This document shows, one piece after another, positions 8,375 to 20,169 of a stretch of 64,000 nt of DNA; position 1 is the stretch's first letter; each line of letters begins with the position of its first letter. Under the pieces are notes generated by a model, which did no database searches, had not been told where the DNA came from, and saw only the letters and a program-made list of their open reading frames with translations. Source of the DNA: Anastatus disparis (taxonomy: Eukaryota; Arthropoda; Insecta; Hymenoptera; Eupelmidae); the NCBI GenBank assembly GCA_017163975.1, contig JAFFSR010000292.1, positions 2,983,501-3,047,500 on the forward strand, read 5' to 3'. The position numbers and the translations under genes were made by a program.

Positions 8375-8599
8375 TTATCGGATGCGCTTAAAGTGAAGCG
8401 TTACAGTCAACGTACCGTAGTCGAATGAAATGGGAAATCCGTGTTCGTCTCTTATATCTATTTTGATCGACTGAAACGCTGAAGACAGCAGTGGTAGGTA
8501 CATGGGTGGTGAAAAGTTTTTAATTTCAACACCTCCGTAAACGTAAATCTCTGACTTGAGGTGCATCTTGCATTCCTCTGCTCTTAATACAATGACCAA
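8375..8599 (-). pseudogene. C-terminal fragment of Polinton penton-like minor capsid protein
   Basis: An open frame whose last ~50 residues (SPPMYLPLLSSAFQSIKIDI, then RDEHGFPISFDYG and VTLHFKRI) match the closing strands of the single-jelly-roll minor capsid (penton-type) proteins of Polintons: P-x-Y-[LV]-P, S-I-x-I-x-I-R-D-x-x-G, then L-H-F-[KR]. The N-terminal two-thirds expected for this family is not found upstream. The ATG used here is probably not a true start. The stop lies 2 bp before the start of the pX-like gene. Confidence 0.6.
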
Positions 8600-8831
8600 C
8601 TATATCAAGTATCTGATTATCGGTAAAAATATTTCGCTTAAACATATAGGCTAAAGTACGTAGCCCGCAAAGTCCTATGATGAATTTAATCTTTTTTAAC
8701 AGCTCATTTATAGAGCAAGTTTTTAAATTTTTGCGCCATGCATAATTAAAAAATAGTTTTATTTGTGGTTCACGAAGGAGAGCCACATTTAAAATAGCTA
8801 TTAAGATATTATATAAGTCTTGTTTATTCAT
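8526..8831 (-). CDS. Hypothetical small ORF upstream of the capsid genes
   Basis: A 101-residue frame with hydrophobic and basic stretches (ILIAILNVALL, ELLKKIKFIIGL) and four cysteines. It overlaps the penton-like fragment by 74 bp in another frame. I do not recognise it. It could be a Polinton accessory gene, a frameshifted remnant of the missing capsid N-terminus, or chance; the AT-rich composition makes a chance frame of this size possible. Confidence 0.3.
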   Translation of the reverse strand: MNKQDLYNILIAILNVALLREPQIKLFFNYAWRKNLKTCSINELLKKIKFIIGLCGLRTLAYMFKRNIFTDNQILDIVGHCIKSRGMQDAPQVRDLRLRRC

Positions 8832-9511
8832 TCTCTTTTTTGTTATTCTTGTTTCAATGTTTAAACTCAGAATGATATTAGAACCGTAAATCGTTGTCTA
8901 TTTATACCGAAAATAAATCATAAATTTTAGGGTGAGCATGCGCGTAAAAATATAATATTTAACTTGTCGAGACCTGTAAAAATAATTTGACATTTAAACC
9001 TCCAACGTAGCAAGAAATACATCAGTTTTGTGCGAACCACTGAGTTGTGAGTACGAAATTCAATATTCTTAATAATCTTTAATAATTATTAACAATTTAT
9101 TCAAAATTTCATATAAGATATTTAGTTAGCATGTACATAATTAAGACTCGGGTTGCCATTATTTCGCTTATAAGAAGGTGGGACTTTTTTCTTTAAGGCG
9201 TGTGTTATGCAATTTCATTCGTCTCTCGTGTCGCGTTATCAAACTTGGGATGATTTTATTACAACGAATGACTTGAGTGCATCTCTTAAGAACACCCATT
9301 CCACATTGTCGTAGTAATGGCTATTATACTTCTTAAATCTTTGTACTTTACATACTTTATACATACACTTAATTTGCATATGCACCTAATTTGCATACGT
9401 ACAAACTATTAATAAATATCGATATTAGGTAATATCCTTAATATATAAATTGTGAATTATTTTATTACATACACATCTACTGTCAAAATAACGAATGGTA
9501 TACCTCTTTCT
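8832..9511. other. AT-rich spacer, nothing recognised
   Basis: No coding frame or repeat boundary was recognised. The outer Polinton inverted repeat should lie on this side, but I could not locate it. Confidence 0.4.
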
Positions 9512-9671
9512 TTTTATAATAGCCTGATACTTTTCATTATTTTTTATCATAAATTATCGATATTCATTGCGCAATGATTGATAATTTATGAATAATAATT
9601 TTTAAATAATAAATATCTTCCAATATAATATATTCGATTTTGATAAATATTTATATTTACATATGATTTGC

Positions 9672-9673
<2 letters not shown>

Positions 9674-9706
<33 letters not shown>
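9674..9706. repeat. (TA)n microsatellite
   Basis: An uninterrupted TA repeat inside the first tandem unit. Confidence 0.9.
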
Positions 9707-9709
<3 letters not shown>

Positions 9710-9960
9710 TTGTTCTCAGTTATATACGCAACTTGGGCGTATTTACAATGAATGTCAAAAACAACTAATCGCAAGAGGTAGAATAGTTTTTATAATAGCC
9801 TGATACTTTTTTCTTATTTTTATCATGAATTGTCGATATCTATTGCGTTATGATTGATAATTTATGAATAATAATTTTTAAATATTAAATATCTTTTAAT
9901 ATAATATATTCGATTTTGATAAATATTTATATTTACATATGATTTGCATATGTATGTATG

Positions 9961-9963
<3 letters not shown>

Positions 9964-10030
<67 letters not shown>
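9964..10030. repeat. (TA)n microsatellite
   Basis: A long uninterrupted TA run inside the second tandem unit; its length explains most of the size difference between units. Confidence 0.95.
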
Positions 10031-10035
<5 letters not shown>

Positions 10036-10407
10036 TTTCTTTAGTTATATACGCAACTTGGGCGTATTTACAATGAATGTCAAAACAACTAATCGCAAGA
10101 GGTAGAATAGTTATACTTCTTCTTATGTTTTGGGCTCCTGATACTTTTTATCATTTTTGTATCACTAATTCTCTATATTTATTGATTCGATACCTTGGTA
10201 ATGTAATGTAATGGAAATAAATATATATTATATTTAAAATATAATAACCAATTCTAATGCATGGCTTATTTGTCCATCATTTGCATATCATCTGCATATG
10301 ATTTGTGTATATATATATACACGAATGTATATATTTTATACAGATTTTTGTGTACACGTATTATGTATGTATGTACGTATAGACATACATATTAGAAAGA
10401 TAGAAAG

Positions 10408-10410
10408 AGA

Positions 10411-10468
<58 letters not shown>
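10408..10468. repeat. (GA)n microsatellite
   Basis: A purine-only GA repeat. The 60-residue frame over it (Arg-Glu repeats) is a by-product. Confidence 0.95.
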
Positions 10469-10472
<4 letters not shown>

Positions 10473-10881
10473 AATTTTAAGTTTTACAAAATCAGCACCC
10501 GTACATACGTCTTAGAGAGAGATTTCTTACGTTGAAATTTTAAATTTTATAATGTCAGCACCCTAAAATACGTCTTTTTCATAAAATGAATTGCAAAAAG
10601 AGTCAGATTAACAATCTTAGCGTGAGAATGGTATGTGATTTTTTATTAATTATGATTATTTTAACTTCATTTTAAAATATGCTTCTCAAAATACACTTAT
10701 TAATATTTTCTTGCAAAGAGTATCAAGTTGCTATTCGTAGTGTAAGAATGGTATGTAATATTTTTATTTTGCGGTGGGGAGTTAGGTTATTAAGGGTGAA
10801 GATTCGTCTTAACTATCAGTCTTCATCGAAACTCCGCACAGATAGGTTGTTCTATAATGTGGGTCTAGATCTCGATGTGTT

Positions 10882-11063
10882 TGCAACGGTGATCAACTGG
10901 TAAGCAATCATTATGTGGCACTTTGGACCAAGGTTAAATGTTGTGGTATACAATGTGTGAATGGTTGTGTATGTCTCCAACAGTAGTTAGGTGGTAAGCA
11001 ATTATGTGGCACTTTGGACCAAGGTTATATGTTGTAGTACACAATGTGTGAATGCCTGTGTAT
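10882..11063 (+). repeat. Tandem duplication of a ~95-bp unit
   Basis: Two units share GTGGCACTTTGGACCAAGGTT and then ACAATGTGTGAATG at ~90-bp spacing (10882-10978 and 10979-11063), with scattered substitutions. Confidence 0.8.
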
Positions 11064-11163
11064 GTATATAATGGGTGTGTTAATGTATGCGTATATTACT
11101 CTATCTACAGCTATGTATAATACTTTATTTTTAAGGTCATCGACCTTGAATTAGTATTTTATG

Positions 11164-11167
<4 letters not shown>

Positions 11168-11215
<48 letters not shown>
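11168..11215. repeat. (TA)n microsatellite
   Basis: An uninterrupted TA run followed by AAATA-type repeats. Confidence 0.9.
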
Positions 11216-11217
<2 letters not shown>

Positions 11218-11311
11218 TAAATATATGAATATAAATATATATATAAAATATGGTTTATTTATTTGTGTGTGCATGCGTGCGTGTGAGTGTGTGTGTGCGT
11301 GTGCATTTATT

Positions 11312-11438
11312 TCTTGGGGCACCAATGTTCCGTCTCAACAACCCCTACTTAGCCTTCTCAGAGGTCATTGACCTTCCGGTCAGTAACCTTTGGGGTGGTG
11401 GAGTGGGGGTTTGTTTTGACGGTCCATGGTGCCCCAAT
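11312..11438. mobile_element. Small inverted-repeat (MITE-like) element
   Basis: An 11-bp perfect terminal inverted repeat, TTGGGGCACCA/TGGTGCCCCAA, with homology continuing inward imperfectly (TTCCGTCTCAACAACCCC on the left, GGGGTTTGTTTTGACGG on the right). About 127 bp, GC-richer than its surroundings. No clear target duplication. Confidence 0.6.
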
Positions 11439-12218
11439 AACTACTAACGTGCTTTGCTTGATTTCACGTAAACTGAACACAAGATTTTTAGGTTAAATCA
11501 GTTAGATGTCACGATTCAACGATGTTAAATAACATCGACTGTGCACGGTCGCTTTGAAATCGTCGACCAACGACGTGATTTCTCGCTATTTTTTTTACAG
11601 TGTATTCTCCCACACTAAGTTTCCATATGCACTCGCTCACTCGCACTTCGCACTTACTGATTTTACATGTATATTTTATTCATAATCATACTGTGTATGT
11701 TCGCAAATAAATTTAAGTAATACAATAAAGAACAGAAAATTTTAACGCAATTTCAATAACAGTATATGTATCTTTGATAATTTTAAAGTTAAGTTAAGTC
11801 GATCTAACCTGCACATATAGTGATGAAGATAGATGCTTATAGAAGACGAAGTCGAGTGATGCGCGCGCAGCTAACATTCAGTATTCACAACTATAGGATA
11901 TATTGTACGATTGTATAAACGGGCGTCATCGCGGGCAGCGTGTATATATACAGATTCGCTTTCTACAAACGATTTTAATTGAAAATTATTTACAACTCAT
12001 ATGAATTGTAATAATGAATATTATAATATTTATAATTTATTTCAAATCAGAAGAAATAAATTTTAATTATAGTAGTGATTATATTTTATATCAACTCTGT
12101 AGTCTTTAATATATTATCGTGTATACATCGGTCACTTATCGCGACTGCGTAGCGACGAGATATAGCCCACAGTTAGTTATCCGAGCATATCTTTATACCG
12201 GTCAAAGAATTACATAAA

Positions 12219-12640
12219 AATCAAGCGTGTAAAGAGCGCAGTCAAGATATCAGCAGTATACAATAAATTACACAACAAGGTTAAAAAATATACAATAATA
12301 CGTAAGTCATGCTGATAAAAATATAAATAAAAATATGATCATTCACTCTATCAACACTCATCTCACATTCACGCCAATAAATACAACCATGCCTTAAATC
12401 TGTAAAAGGTACATCGCATAAATAAATTAACACATATGATATAGTCCGAAAAATAATACTGTTTAATCTTTGTCGAGTAAATACTTCCCCAGAGCGGCTT
12501 TAAACCTGCTGATTGATGAAAGATTTTTAATATCAGCAGGTAGGGAGTTGTAAAAATGCGCACCTTCAACTTGAAGGGAATTCCTTTTAGTCTTTAATCT
12601 CACCCCTAGTGGAATTTTACCAACTGGACAAAGCCAAGAA
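12219..12640 (-). mobile_element. LINE 3' end fragment, copy 1
   Basis: Nearly parallel to 18406-18760. Shared blocks include AATATGATCATTCA, TATCAACACTCATC and ATAGTCCGAAAAATAATACT. The minus-strand frame at 12569-12369 corresponds to the decayed C-terminus of the reverse transcriptase preserved better in the second copy, followed by a 3' untranslated tail. It is truncated at its 5' end. Confidence 0.65.
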
Positions 12641-12715
12641 CTGTTATTATAAAGAAACGCAACATAAAGTTGAAAACGATTTGCAAATCGTTTATTTACA
12701 AATTGATTTGTGTAA

Positions 12716-13141
12716 ATTGTTAATTTTTTTAAGTGTTTATTATAAATTAGGCTAGTGAAAATAGTAATGGATGATATAGTTAAAATTTGCTGTTGTCATG
12801 GATATTTAAACTTTTTATTGAACGTTTGGAATGTAAATTTTACACATAACCTATGAATCTAATTCTTATCTCTTATATTCTTTCAATATATATGAATAAA
12901 AAATAGGTTTTAATTATTGAATTTCTTGTACGTAAAACCATAATTATATACGTTTTTACAACGAACTTTAAGAATAAGAGATAAGAATTAGGTTTATAGG
13001 TTATGCGTAAAACTTACTTTCAAAACTTTAAATAAAAAGTTTAAACTTACATGACATCAGCAAATTTTTAACTATATCATCCATTACTATTTTTACTAAT
13101 TTATAATAAACATTAAAAAAAATTAACAATATTTTAATATA
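12716..13141. mobile_element. Foldback element, ~170-bp arms
   Basis: The left arm (12716-12885) and right arm (12965-13141) are imperfect inverted copies. For example, AGTAATGGATGATATAGTTA on the left is matched by its complement on the right, as are the CATAACCTAT and ATTCTTATCTCTTAT blocks. The central spacer is ~80 bp. No coding frame. No target duplication was identified with confidence. Confidence 0.75.
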
Positions 13142-13242
13142 AACATTTAGACTTTAAATAAAAATTAGTTAATAGTTGTACGTACAAAAATAATATATAA
13201 AGTTTAATTTTTTTCAAATTTTTTATTATCCAATTTGTATTT

Positions 13243-13665
13243 TCATTTTAACGGCATGTCGGAGCTGCAGCAATTGAGTTTTGCTTTTTTTATTTTATCA
13301 ATATCTTTTTTAATTCATAAATTAAACAAATATAATGACTTGTCCGCACTAAAGCTATATTAGTACAATAATTTTTGTTAAAATGAAAAATCATTTGGAC
13401 TTGTTATTTTTTTATGAGCTTTGATTGGAAATTAGATATTAAACTCGACAAACCTAACCTTAAAATACGATACATTGAAAGTTTTTATTATAACTTTGTA
13501 TGTATAATATTTTGATGGATTTCTTGGGTTCTCCGCACTAGAGTTTAATCTTACAAATTTTTTCTTTGTAGTAAAAAAACTCGATTAAACGCATCGTTTA
13601 TTCATAAGTTAGGATTGGAAATATTATTAGAAGGCGGACAGCTTCGTCATGCTCTTAAATGTTTA
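13243..13665 (+). repeat. Dispersed repeat, copy 1
   Basis: This ~420-bp sequence recurs in reverse orientation at 55455-55872. Shared blocks include GGAGCTGCAGCAAT, ATAATGACTTGTCCGCACTA, CGATTAAACGCATCGTTTAT and TAATCTTACAAATTTTTTCT. It is non-coding in both copies. Its nature is unknown. Confidence 0.8.
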
Positions 13666-13741
13666 TATTAGAATAGTGTTCGAATAAGATAAACTTTGTA
13701 CATGATTTATTGTTGTACAAGTAGCCAATTGTTGATTCTTA

Positions 13742-13747
<6 letters not shown>

Positions 13748-13798
<51 letters not shown>
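13748..13798. repeat. (TA)n microsatellite
   Basis: An uninterrupted TA run. Confidence 0.95.
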
Positions 13799-13804
<6 letters not shown>

Positions 13805-14857
13805 AAATAAAATTTAATTTATATTAAAATAAAAAATACGAATAAAATAAACTTAATATATTATTCATCTTCATACGTTCAGCGATTAGACAATTTTTAT
13901 GACAAGTCTAAATATTTATATTACAATAGTATTTGAACAAAATAAATTTTGAACATTGTATATTGTTATACAATGTAACGTTTGGCTTCTCGTCTACGGA
14001 TGAACTCGTTGTTGCCGTTGGCATCAGACTTTTACTTTTACCTGAGGGTTGATGCTGGAGATGGTCGGTCGATGATTCGCGGAAGCCAAATTTCAAAACT
14101 TATAAACTAAATTGATTTTGACTGAATTTAAACTGAATTTAATAATAAAAATAAAAACTGAATTTAATAATGAAAAATGCATAAACGTTAAACGGTAATT
14201 GATATCAGTGAAGAGGTAAAAAAAAGAATTAACTATTGCATTTAAATAATAATCAAATAAAATGAAATAAGCAAGCTTAAAATTAAAGTGGTGATGACGG
14301 GGCGGATTTACAGGAAAGGTTTAGCGGAACTGGTAAATGAGTATGAGTCGTGCAACCTTATATTTTCCATAATAAATATTCTTTGCATTTATTGAGTTGA
14401 CTTAAAATTAATAAAAAGTTAATGATCAGATCTCGGAAAAATGGCCGGAAGCGGCGGCGGGCAAATAATCAAAACAAACTAAGACCAAGTTATATTTTTA
14501 GGCAGTCGGTATCAATTTTTACCAGAGACGCGGTTTAATTAAAATTATACTTATTACTAATTCCGATCGGTATCGGTTATAAACTAGAGTAAAAGGAAAA
14601 ATCAAACTATTTACAGGTTACGATATTACCGGCTGTCAGCGCAGTCGTAAACTACTTTACCGGCGGCGGCCAATCAGAGCAGGGTCTTGGTGACACGTGG
14701 TACAGAATCCAGATACAGGTCAGTAGTACTGGAAAACAGGACAGGTAACCTCCAAGCTTCGTGTGAACTCCAGCGAAGACGTGGAGGGGGTATGCTAGAC
14801 GTGGGATTCCCATCGACCTTACCTCTAACTGAGAAGTTGGAGGTAAGCGGTCAAGGA

Positions 14858-14987
14858 GACTGCGTAAAGTATATCTCCTAGTACACAGCCGTGGCTGGAC
14901 AGGAGCCTCGACTCTTAATATATACTCCTAGAGAGTCAAGGAGAGTGGTAAGGAGACTGTGTAAAGTATATCTCCTAATACACAGTC
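14858..14987 (-). other. Paired hairpins in the solo LTR
   Basis: Two units share the loop AAAGTATATCTCCTA. The second stem is perfect: GACTGTGT/ACACAGTC (14955-14962, 14980-14987). The first is GACTGCGT/ACACAGCC (14858-14865, 14883-14890), which pairs over all eight positions only as minus-strand RNA, using two G-U wobbles; on the plus strand the same positions are A-C mismatches. That polarity agrees with the expected transcription direction. Confidence 0.65.
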
Positions 14988-15211
14988 GTGTAGGATGGAC
15001 GGAAACCACTCTATGTAATCTCCAAGAGAATGGAGAGGGAAAGGTACACCGTGAAGCATGCAAAGTTCTCCCCCTAGTACACGCTCACAGCGGAGAGGTT
15101 GGATAAGCTCTCCTTCGAACAGGCCGGCGACGGCTCTTATAAGCCCTGAGGCTCTCTATTCCCGTTCCGGGAGTGACGCCTCGTAGCGGTTGAGCGTAGA
15201 ACCCGGTTATA

Positions 15212-15561
15212 GAGGAGGTCGAGTATTTCTGTCCTTTTCTAATCAAAGAATTGATTTTTTTTACAAAAACTAATAATTTTAGCAAAAAATGAAGAAAAAG
15301 CCGCATCTCGTATCAAAAAAAGCAATATTTTCATTGATGAGAAAGAATTAATTTTATCGCTTCGTTTAGAAAAAAATCTTGAAAAACTTTAAACATAGAG
15401 GTTAGGGTAAACAATTTGGGTTTTCAAGCTTTTCTTGAAAACGAAGCATTTTGCTTTTTTTATACGAGATGCAGCTTTCTTTTCATTTTTTGCTTAAGTT
15501 ATTAGTTTTTGCTAGAAATTAATTCTTCGATAAGAAAAGGACAGAGATACGTGACCTCCTC
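15212..15561. mobile_element. Foldback element inside the solo LTR
   Basis: The ends are inverted copies: GAGGAGGTC then TATTTCTGTCCTTTTCT on the left, and AGAAAAGGACAGAGATA then GACCTCCTC on the right. Homology extends ~110 bp inward on both arms (for example GCATCTCGTAT and its complement ATACGAGATGC). About 350 bp, no coding capacity. It is younger than the LTR it interrupts. Confidence 0.75.
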
Positions 15562-16204
15562 TTAAGCGCGATGCTTAAAAATCGCATCGTCGCAACAAGT
15601 AACCATTACTTGATTCTATATTAAAAATGAGTTTGAATAAAACAAACTTTGTAATTTATTTTTATACGTATAGCCATTAGTTAATTTTTATAATATGAAT
15701 GGACTATAATTTATACAAAAAAATAGTTTAAACAAATGTTTTTACCTTTATTTAACAGAAGCTGGTATCGATGAAGAGAATTTAAGAGATACGAATAAAG
15801 TTATGTTAAAAGACTTATTTTTCAGTTCAAAATGTGGTTTTAAAAATAAATTTGTTCAAAGATTGGAAAAATGAAGAAATCCCTACTAAAAAAATTCAAA
15901 TGAGATCTCACATGATTTCTCATCTGAGATCCCGTGCCAAAATAAAAATTTTATTTAATTTTTTATCATTATCAAACTATAATAATTTTTTTGTTGTGAT
16001 TAAATTATAATAATTTTTTATAAAAATATTGTTAATGAGAAAAATATTTATATTTTTGGTTAATCTTATTTATAAATTAAAATATTATAATAACAAGTAC
16101 GTTTATACTGTTTTTTTTTTCTTTACAGAGTGTTCAAAATTTATTTTCATTTTTGTATATTTCATAAATTTTATTCTCTACTTTAACCTACGTATAATAT
16201 AAGT

Positions 16205-18200
16205 ATAATGAATAAGTATTTACGAAAAATTTTCATTCTTGGAAAAGACAGGTGATGAAAAATATGCTCTGTGAACAATTTGCAATGAAAATTGACGGCA
16301 GTAAAAGTTTGTGTGACGAGGTATATAAAAAGAAATCATGAAAATACAGCTAAACACTGTAGTGTTCTACAAAGTACTGAAGGAAGAACTGAAATACTGA
16401 ATTGTATACAGAATGTACTTAATTTATCATCTGTGGAAAAAGAAGATAAGAATGAAATAGAAAAGAAAATTAATTTAACTAGTGTGCAAAGATCTTATAA
16501 CTAAGACCATGGAGACTAGGAGGCTGATGAAGATACACAAGAAGATGACAAGCAGATCAGTGTAGCGGAGGATAATAGAAATATTACAGTAACTGAAAAG
16601 GCAAGTGATAATGAAAAGCTTTACGGTAGGTGCATCCGAAAACATTGAAAAAGAGCTTTCTGTATCACTTGTAAAACAGATATGACTAATTCGACTTCTG
16701 TGAAAAATAATCATTTAGAAAGCCAGAAATATAAGATAAATACAAATGAAAGTAATAAAAAAGATTTATTTTATGAAAAAGCTGCACTTGCTGAATTAAG
16801 ATATGCAGCTATGATGATTAAAAAGAACCTTACTTTTCTTAGTGCTAATGATTTTTTAGATTTTTTTAGAGATCTAATAACAGATTCCCCTCTGTAAGAC
16901 AGTATAAAGCTTGATAGAAGAAAGGCAACTGCAATTATTACAGATATTACAGTTCCTGCCCATAAAAAAGAATTGACTTTTATTTAACGAAAAACCCAAT
17001 TTAGTATTCTGCTATAGGTATAGTAGTACGTTACGTAAATGAAAAATGTCAAAAAGTGAGTATATTGACCTAGCATCAGCGATATATAATTACATAACGA
17101 GCAGCTCTTTAAGAATGTGCAATGGGTTTTCATGTCAAAAAGACATTGATATACCACATGAAATTATACAAAAACCAGCTGCTACCTGATGGTTATCGTT
17201 CAATAAATCAATAGAAAGAATGCTTCACAAATGAGACTTTGTAGGATAAAAAACCAAGTCAGTCCATGGATGATGAAAAATCAGCTGAGTACACATTGGA
17301 ACAGGTTAATGATCCATTGGTAAAAGTATCTTACTTGTTTTTAGAATCTTCATTATTCAGATTGGTACAAGCAAATAAGGTTTTGCAATCTAAAACACCC
17401 ATTTTGTTCGAAACAAATAACCAAATGACTATGATCTTCTTCTAGATATACCTGAAATGTATATGAAAGAGGATTATATTAATAGTACCAATGTTTTACA
17501 TATCGACCCTGACAATGAAAGTCAATTTAAAGAGTTGACAGATATCTATATTGGTAAAATCACAAAGGTCTTCCTTGACAAATTGAAAAATCAAGAGATT
17601 CTTGAAGAAGCGTTTGAACATGACTTTCTAAAATAAGTCGAGCTTTTTTCAAAGAATGTTGTAAAACGATAAAAGAAAAATGTGATTTTAAGGAAAACAG
17701 AAATTTTTTCCATTCAAATAACGTTACAAGCGCAAGATTTCATGAAGAAAATTATAATTTAAATGATGTTTTTGAAGCCTTTCCTTAATTACATGTATCA
17801 AATAACACCAAATTAAAAAATAAAATAAATGAGGAATGACAGAACATTGTTAAATATAATTTTAATGCAATATCACAAGAAATGAAATATGTGGATGATT
17901 TCGATGATTTTTCGTTTTTATTAAAAAATTATCAAGATAAAAATGAAAATTTCATTTTTGAAAATTCTACACCATATTTTGTCTTCCAAATAAAATGAAA
18001 TAAAATAAAATGCAATGCAGGAATAGAAAGAGTATTGAATAAACAAAATTTGACCAAGACCAAAATTAAAAACGGATTAAATTTTACAACAATTCGTGGA
18101 ATACTATTAACTGCACAGTACGTAAATATCAAGGAGGCAAGTTAAAATTCAAACCAGCAGAAGATATGGTTAAAGAGACGAAAGAACTGGTAGTTTACAA
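16205..18200 (+). pseudogene. Decayed BED-finger / hAT-type transposase
   Basis: Scattered plus-strand pieces appear in family order, broken by stops and frame changes. Near 16230-16360 is a BED-like zinc finger remnant (GDEKYAL, C-T-I-C, then RNHENTAKH). At 16770-16890, ALAELRYAAMMIKKNL is followed by DFLDFFRDLI. After a TAA at 16894 come IKLDRRKATAIITDI and KTQFSIL, matching the DSxIAxxIxxKRTK and FSxLxDEST regions of ZMYM/TTF-like hAT relatives. At 17320-17640 are PLVKVSYLFLESSLFRLVQ and LQSKTPILFE. At ~18010-18120 is GIERVLNKQNLTKTKIKNGL, the hAT C-terminal dimerisation region. It is unmistakably dead. Confidence 0.65.
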
Positions 18201-18405
18201 AAAAAAACAAAAGTAGAATAATGTTCTACTAGATGGCGAAAAAAGTATTATGGAAGTGTCGAAATTAATCCAAGTCAAAAAGCTTTATGTAAGAATGAAG
18301 AAAAAATTTATCGCAAGGCTTGTTTCTATTCAAATGCCACTTGAATATAAAAAATATGTTAAAAATCAGTCTCAAATACCTATCAGTCAAAGAATTACAG
18401 GAAAA

Positions 18406-18990
18406 TCAAGCGTGCAAAGAGAGCAGTTAATATATTAACAATATACAATAAATTACAAAACAAGGTTAAATAACAATAATAAGTAAGTCACGTGGATAAA
18501 AATGTAAATAAAAATATGATCATTCATTCTATCAACACTCATCCCATGTTCACGCCCATAAATACAATCACGCCTTAAATCTATAAAAGGTACATCACAT
18601 AAATAAATTAATATATATGATATAGTCCGAAAAAATAATACTGTTTAATCTAGGTCGAATAAATACCTCCTCAGAGCAGCTTTAAACTTGTTGATTGATG
18701 GAAGATTCTTAATACCAGTAGGCAGGGAGTTCCAAAAATGCGCACCTTGAACTTGAAAAGAATTCCTTCCAGTCTCAGTGCGCATGAAGGGCACTGTAAG
18801 ATCTTCAATCTCACCCCTAATGGTTGCTCTGAGTACATATTTAGTGAAGAGACCCACTAGATATTTGGGAGTATTCATACGTACCATTTTGTACATAAGT
18901 ACAGTCATAAAATACTGTCTCCTGGAATCAATATGCAGCCAACCCAAAGCATATCTATGGGGAGAGATATGATCACCCATCCTCACGCCT
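18406..18990 (-). pseudogene. LINE reverse-transcriptase C-terminal fragment, copy 2
   Basis: The 113-residue minus-strand frame at 18986-18645 carries the C-terminal signature of non-LTR retrotransposon polymerases: LGWLHIDSRRQYFMTVLMYK, MNTPKYL, TGRNSFQVQGAHFWNSLP and FKAALRRYLF. Downstream on the minus strand (18644-18406) is the 3' untranslated tail, which is shared with 12219-12640. It lacks the catalytic RT domain and endonuclease, so it is a typical 5'-truncated LINE insertion. It abuts the dead hAT gene. Confidence 0.7.
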
Positions 18991-19591
18991 AATACATATT
19001 ACGCATAATATAAAGTACGCAAACATGAACAAATATTTGGATTGTGATGTCAATTTCTTCAAATGTTTTGACGATGACCTTTCAATAAATGAGAAAAATT
19101 AAAAACTACTTCTAAAAGATAACGAAAGATTCAAAAATAAGAAAATTAGTGTACTGAATATTGTTAATGGGTTTAACGAGAAATAAAATAAATATTCCAG
19201 AAAATGTAACAGTATTTCAGTGTGATGTATGTATCAACTATGTATAAAAATAATGTAATATATTTAACATAATATAACTCAATATATATTAACGTTTTAA
19301 TTTATGAGTTGTAAGCTTTACTGCAAAAATAAAGAATACACACGCTTAAAAATTTTTTTTATAATTTAAACATGCTTGGCTGTTTTAACTGCAACCAAAG
19401 TTTGTGTTAAAATTTATAAATACTGTTTAGATAAATTTTAAAATAAAAATTTAAAGGCAAAAAATAAAAATTAATACACAATTTTAAATAATAAAATTTG
19501 TAAATTTTAGTAACTCATGTGCATCAAAGTAAAAATATCTGGTGATTTCTCATCTGATTTTTCATCTGCCGATTAATCGAAAAAAAACTAA

Positions 19592-20149
19592 CAAGGAGAG
19601 GTCCCCACCTCCGAGAAACGGATTTTTCTGAAGCGCTTTCAAGAACTTAAATAGCCAAAAAATTTAAAGTTTTACAGAAAAATGTATGGAAAATAAAAGA
19701 ACGTAAAAATTAAATACTTTAATTTAGGTTCTAGTGCGTTAAAAAAGCTTTTGTGGTTCAGAAGTTATAGACGATCAAAATATGGTAATGAAATATTATA
19801 GTGGAAAATTCATCATGTGTTACATGCTAAAAATATTAACAAATATGTAATATTAAATTGAGCATAACTTCTGAACCACAGAAGCTTTTTTGATGCACTA
19901 GAGCTTAAATTAAAGTATTTAATTTTTACTTTCTTTTATTTTTCATACATTTTTTTGTAAGATGTTTCGTTTTTCGGTTATTCAAGTTCTTGAAAGCGCT
20001 TCTTTTTACTATAATTTTAAAAAATGTCTATATCTTGGTCTCTGGGGCCTATTGGAAAAGAAAAAACACGGGTTCATTTTTTTTCATAAAAAAATAATAT
20101 CCCGCAATTTCAGAAAAATCTGTTTCCCGGAGGTGGGGACCTCTCCTTG
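19592..20149. mobile_element. Foldback element with TAA target duplication
   Basis: Terminal inverted repeats of about 40 bp start CAAGGAGAGGTCCCCACCTC and end in the complement. They are flanked by TAA at 19589-19591 and 20150-20152. Inverted similarity continues inward (GAAGCGCTTTCAAGAACTT; AAGCTTTTGTGGTTCAGAAG and its complement), so the whole 558 bp folds on itself. A related half copy lies at 28190-28555. Confidence 0.8.
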
Positions 20150-20169
20150 TAAGCTTCCAAGAATAAAAA

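Larger units (their letters stand above)
9512..10112 (+). repeat. Tandem duplication, two ~280-320 bp units with (TA)n
   Basis: Units at ~9512-9788 and ~9789-10112 share ATAATAGCCTGATACTTTT at the start, ATTCGATTTTGATAAATATT in the middle, a TA-microsatellite, and TACGCAACTTGGGCGTATTT then AACTAATCGCAAGAGGTAG at the end. The second unit differs mainly by a longer TA run (about 9964-10030). A third, strongly decayed unit follows to ~10340. Confidence 0.85.
13974..15594 (-). mobile_element. Solo LTR related to the Gag-Pro element
   Basis: It begins TGTAACGTTTGGC and ends GCATCGTCGCA, matching both ends of the LTR at 1883-2964. Target duplication ACAA is present on each side (13970-13973; 15595-15598). 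No second LTR or internal region is present, so this is a recombination product. Homologous middle blocks include CTACTTTACCGGCGG and CGTAGCGGTTGAGCG. Hairpins with a common loop occur at 14858-14890 and 14955-14987. It is longer than 1082 bp partly because a foldback element has inserted near its end (15212-15561). By comparison with the full element the transcript would run on the minus strand. Confidence 0.85.

Noticed and set aside
10298..10480. 60-residue frame ending in Arg-Glu repeats
   Set aside because: The C-terminal half is the GA microsatellite and the rest is AT-rich repeat.
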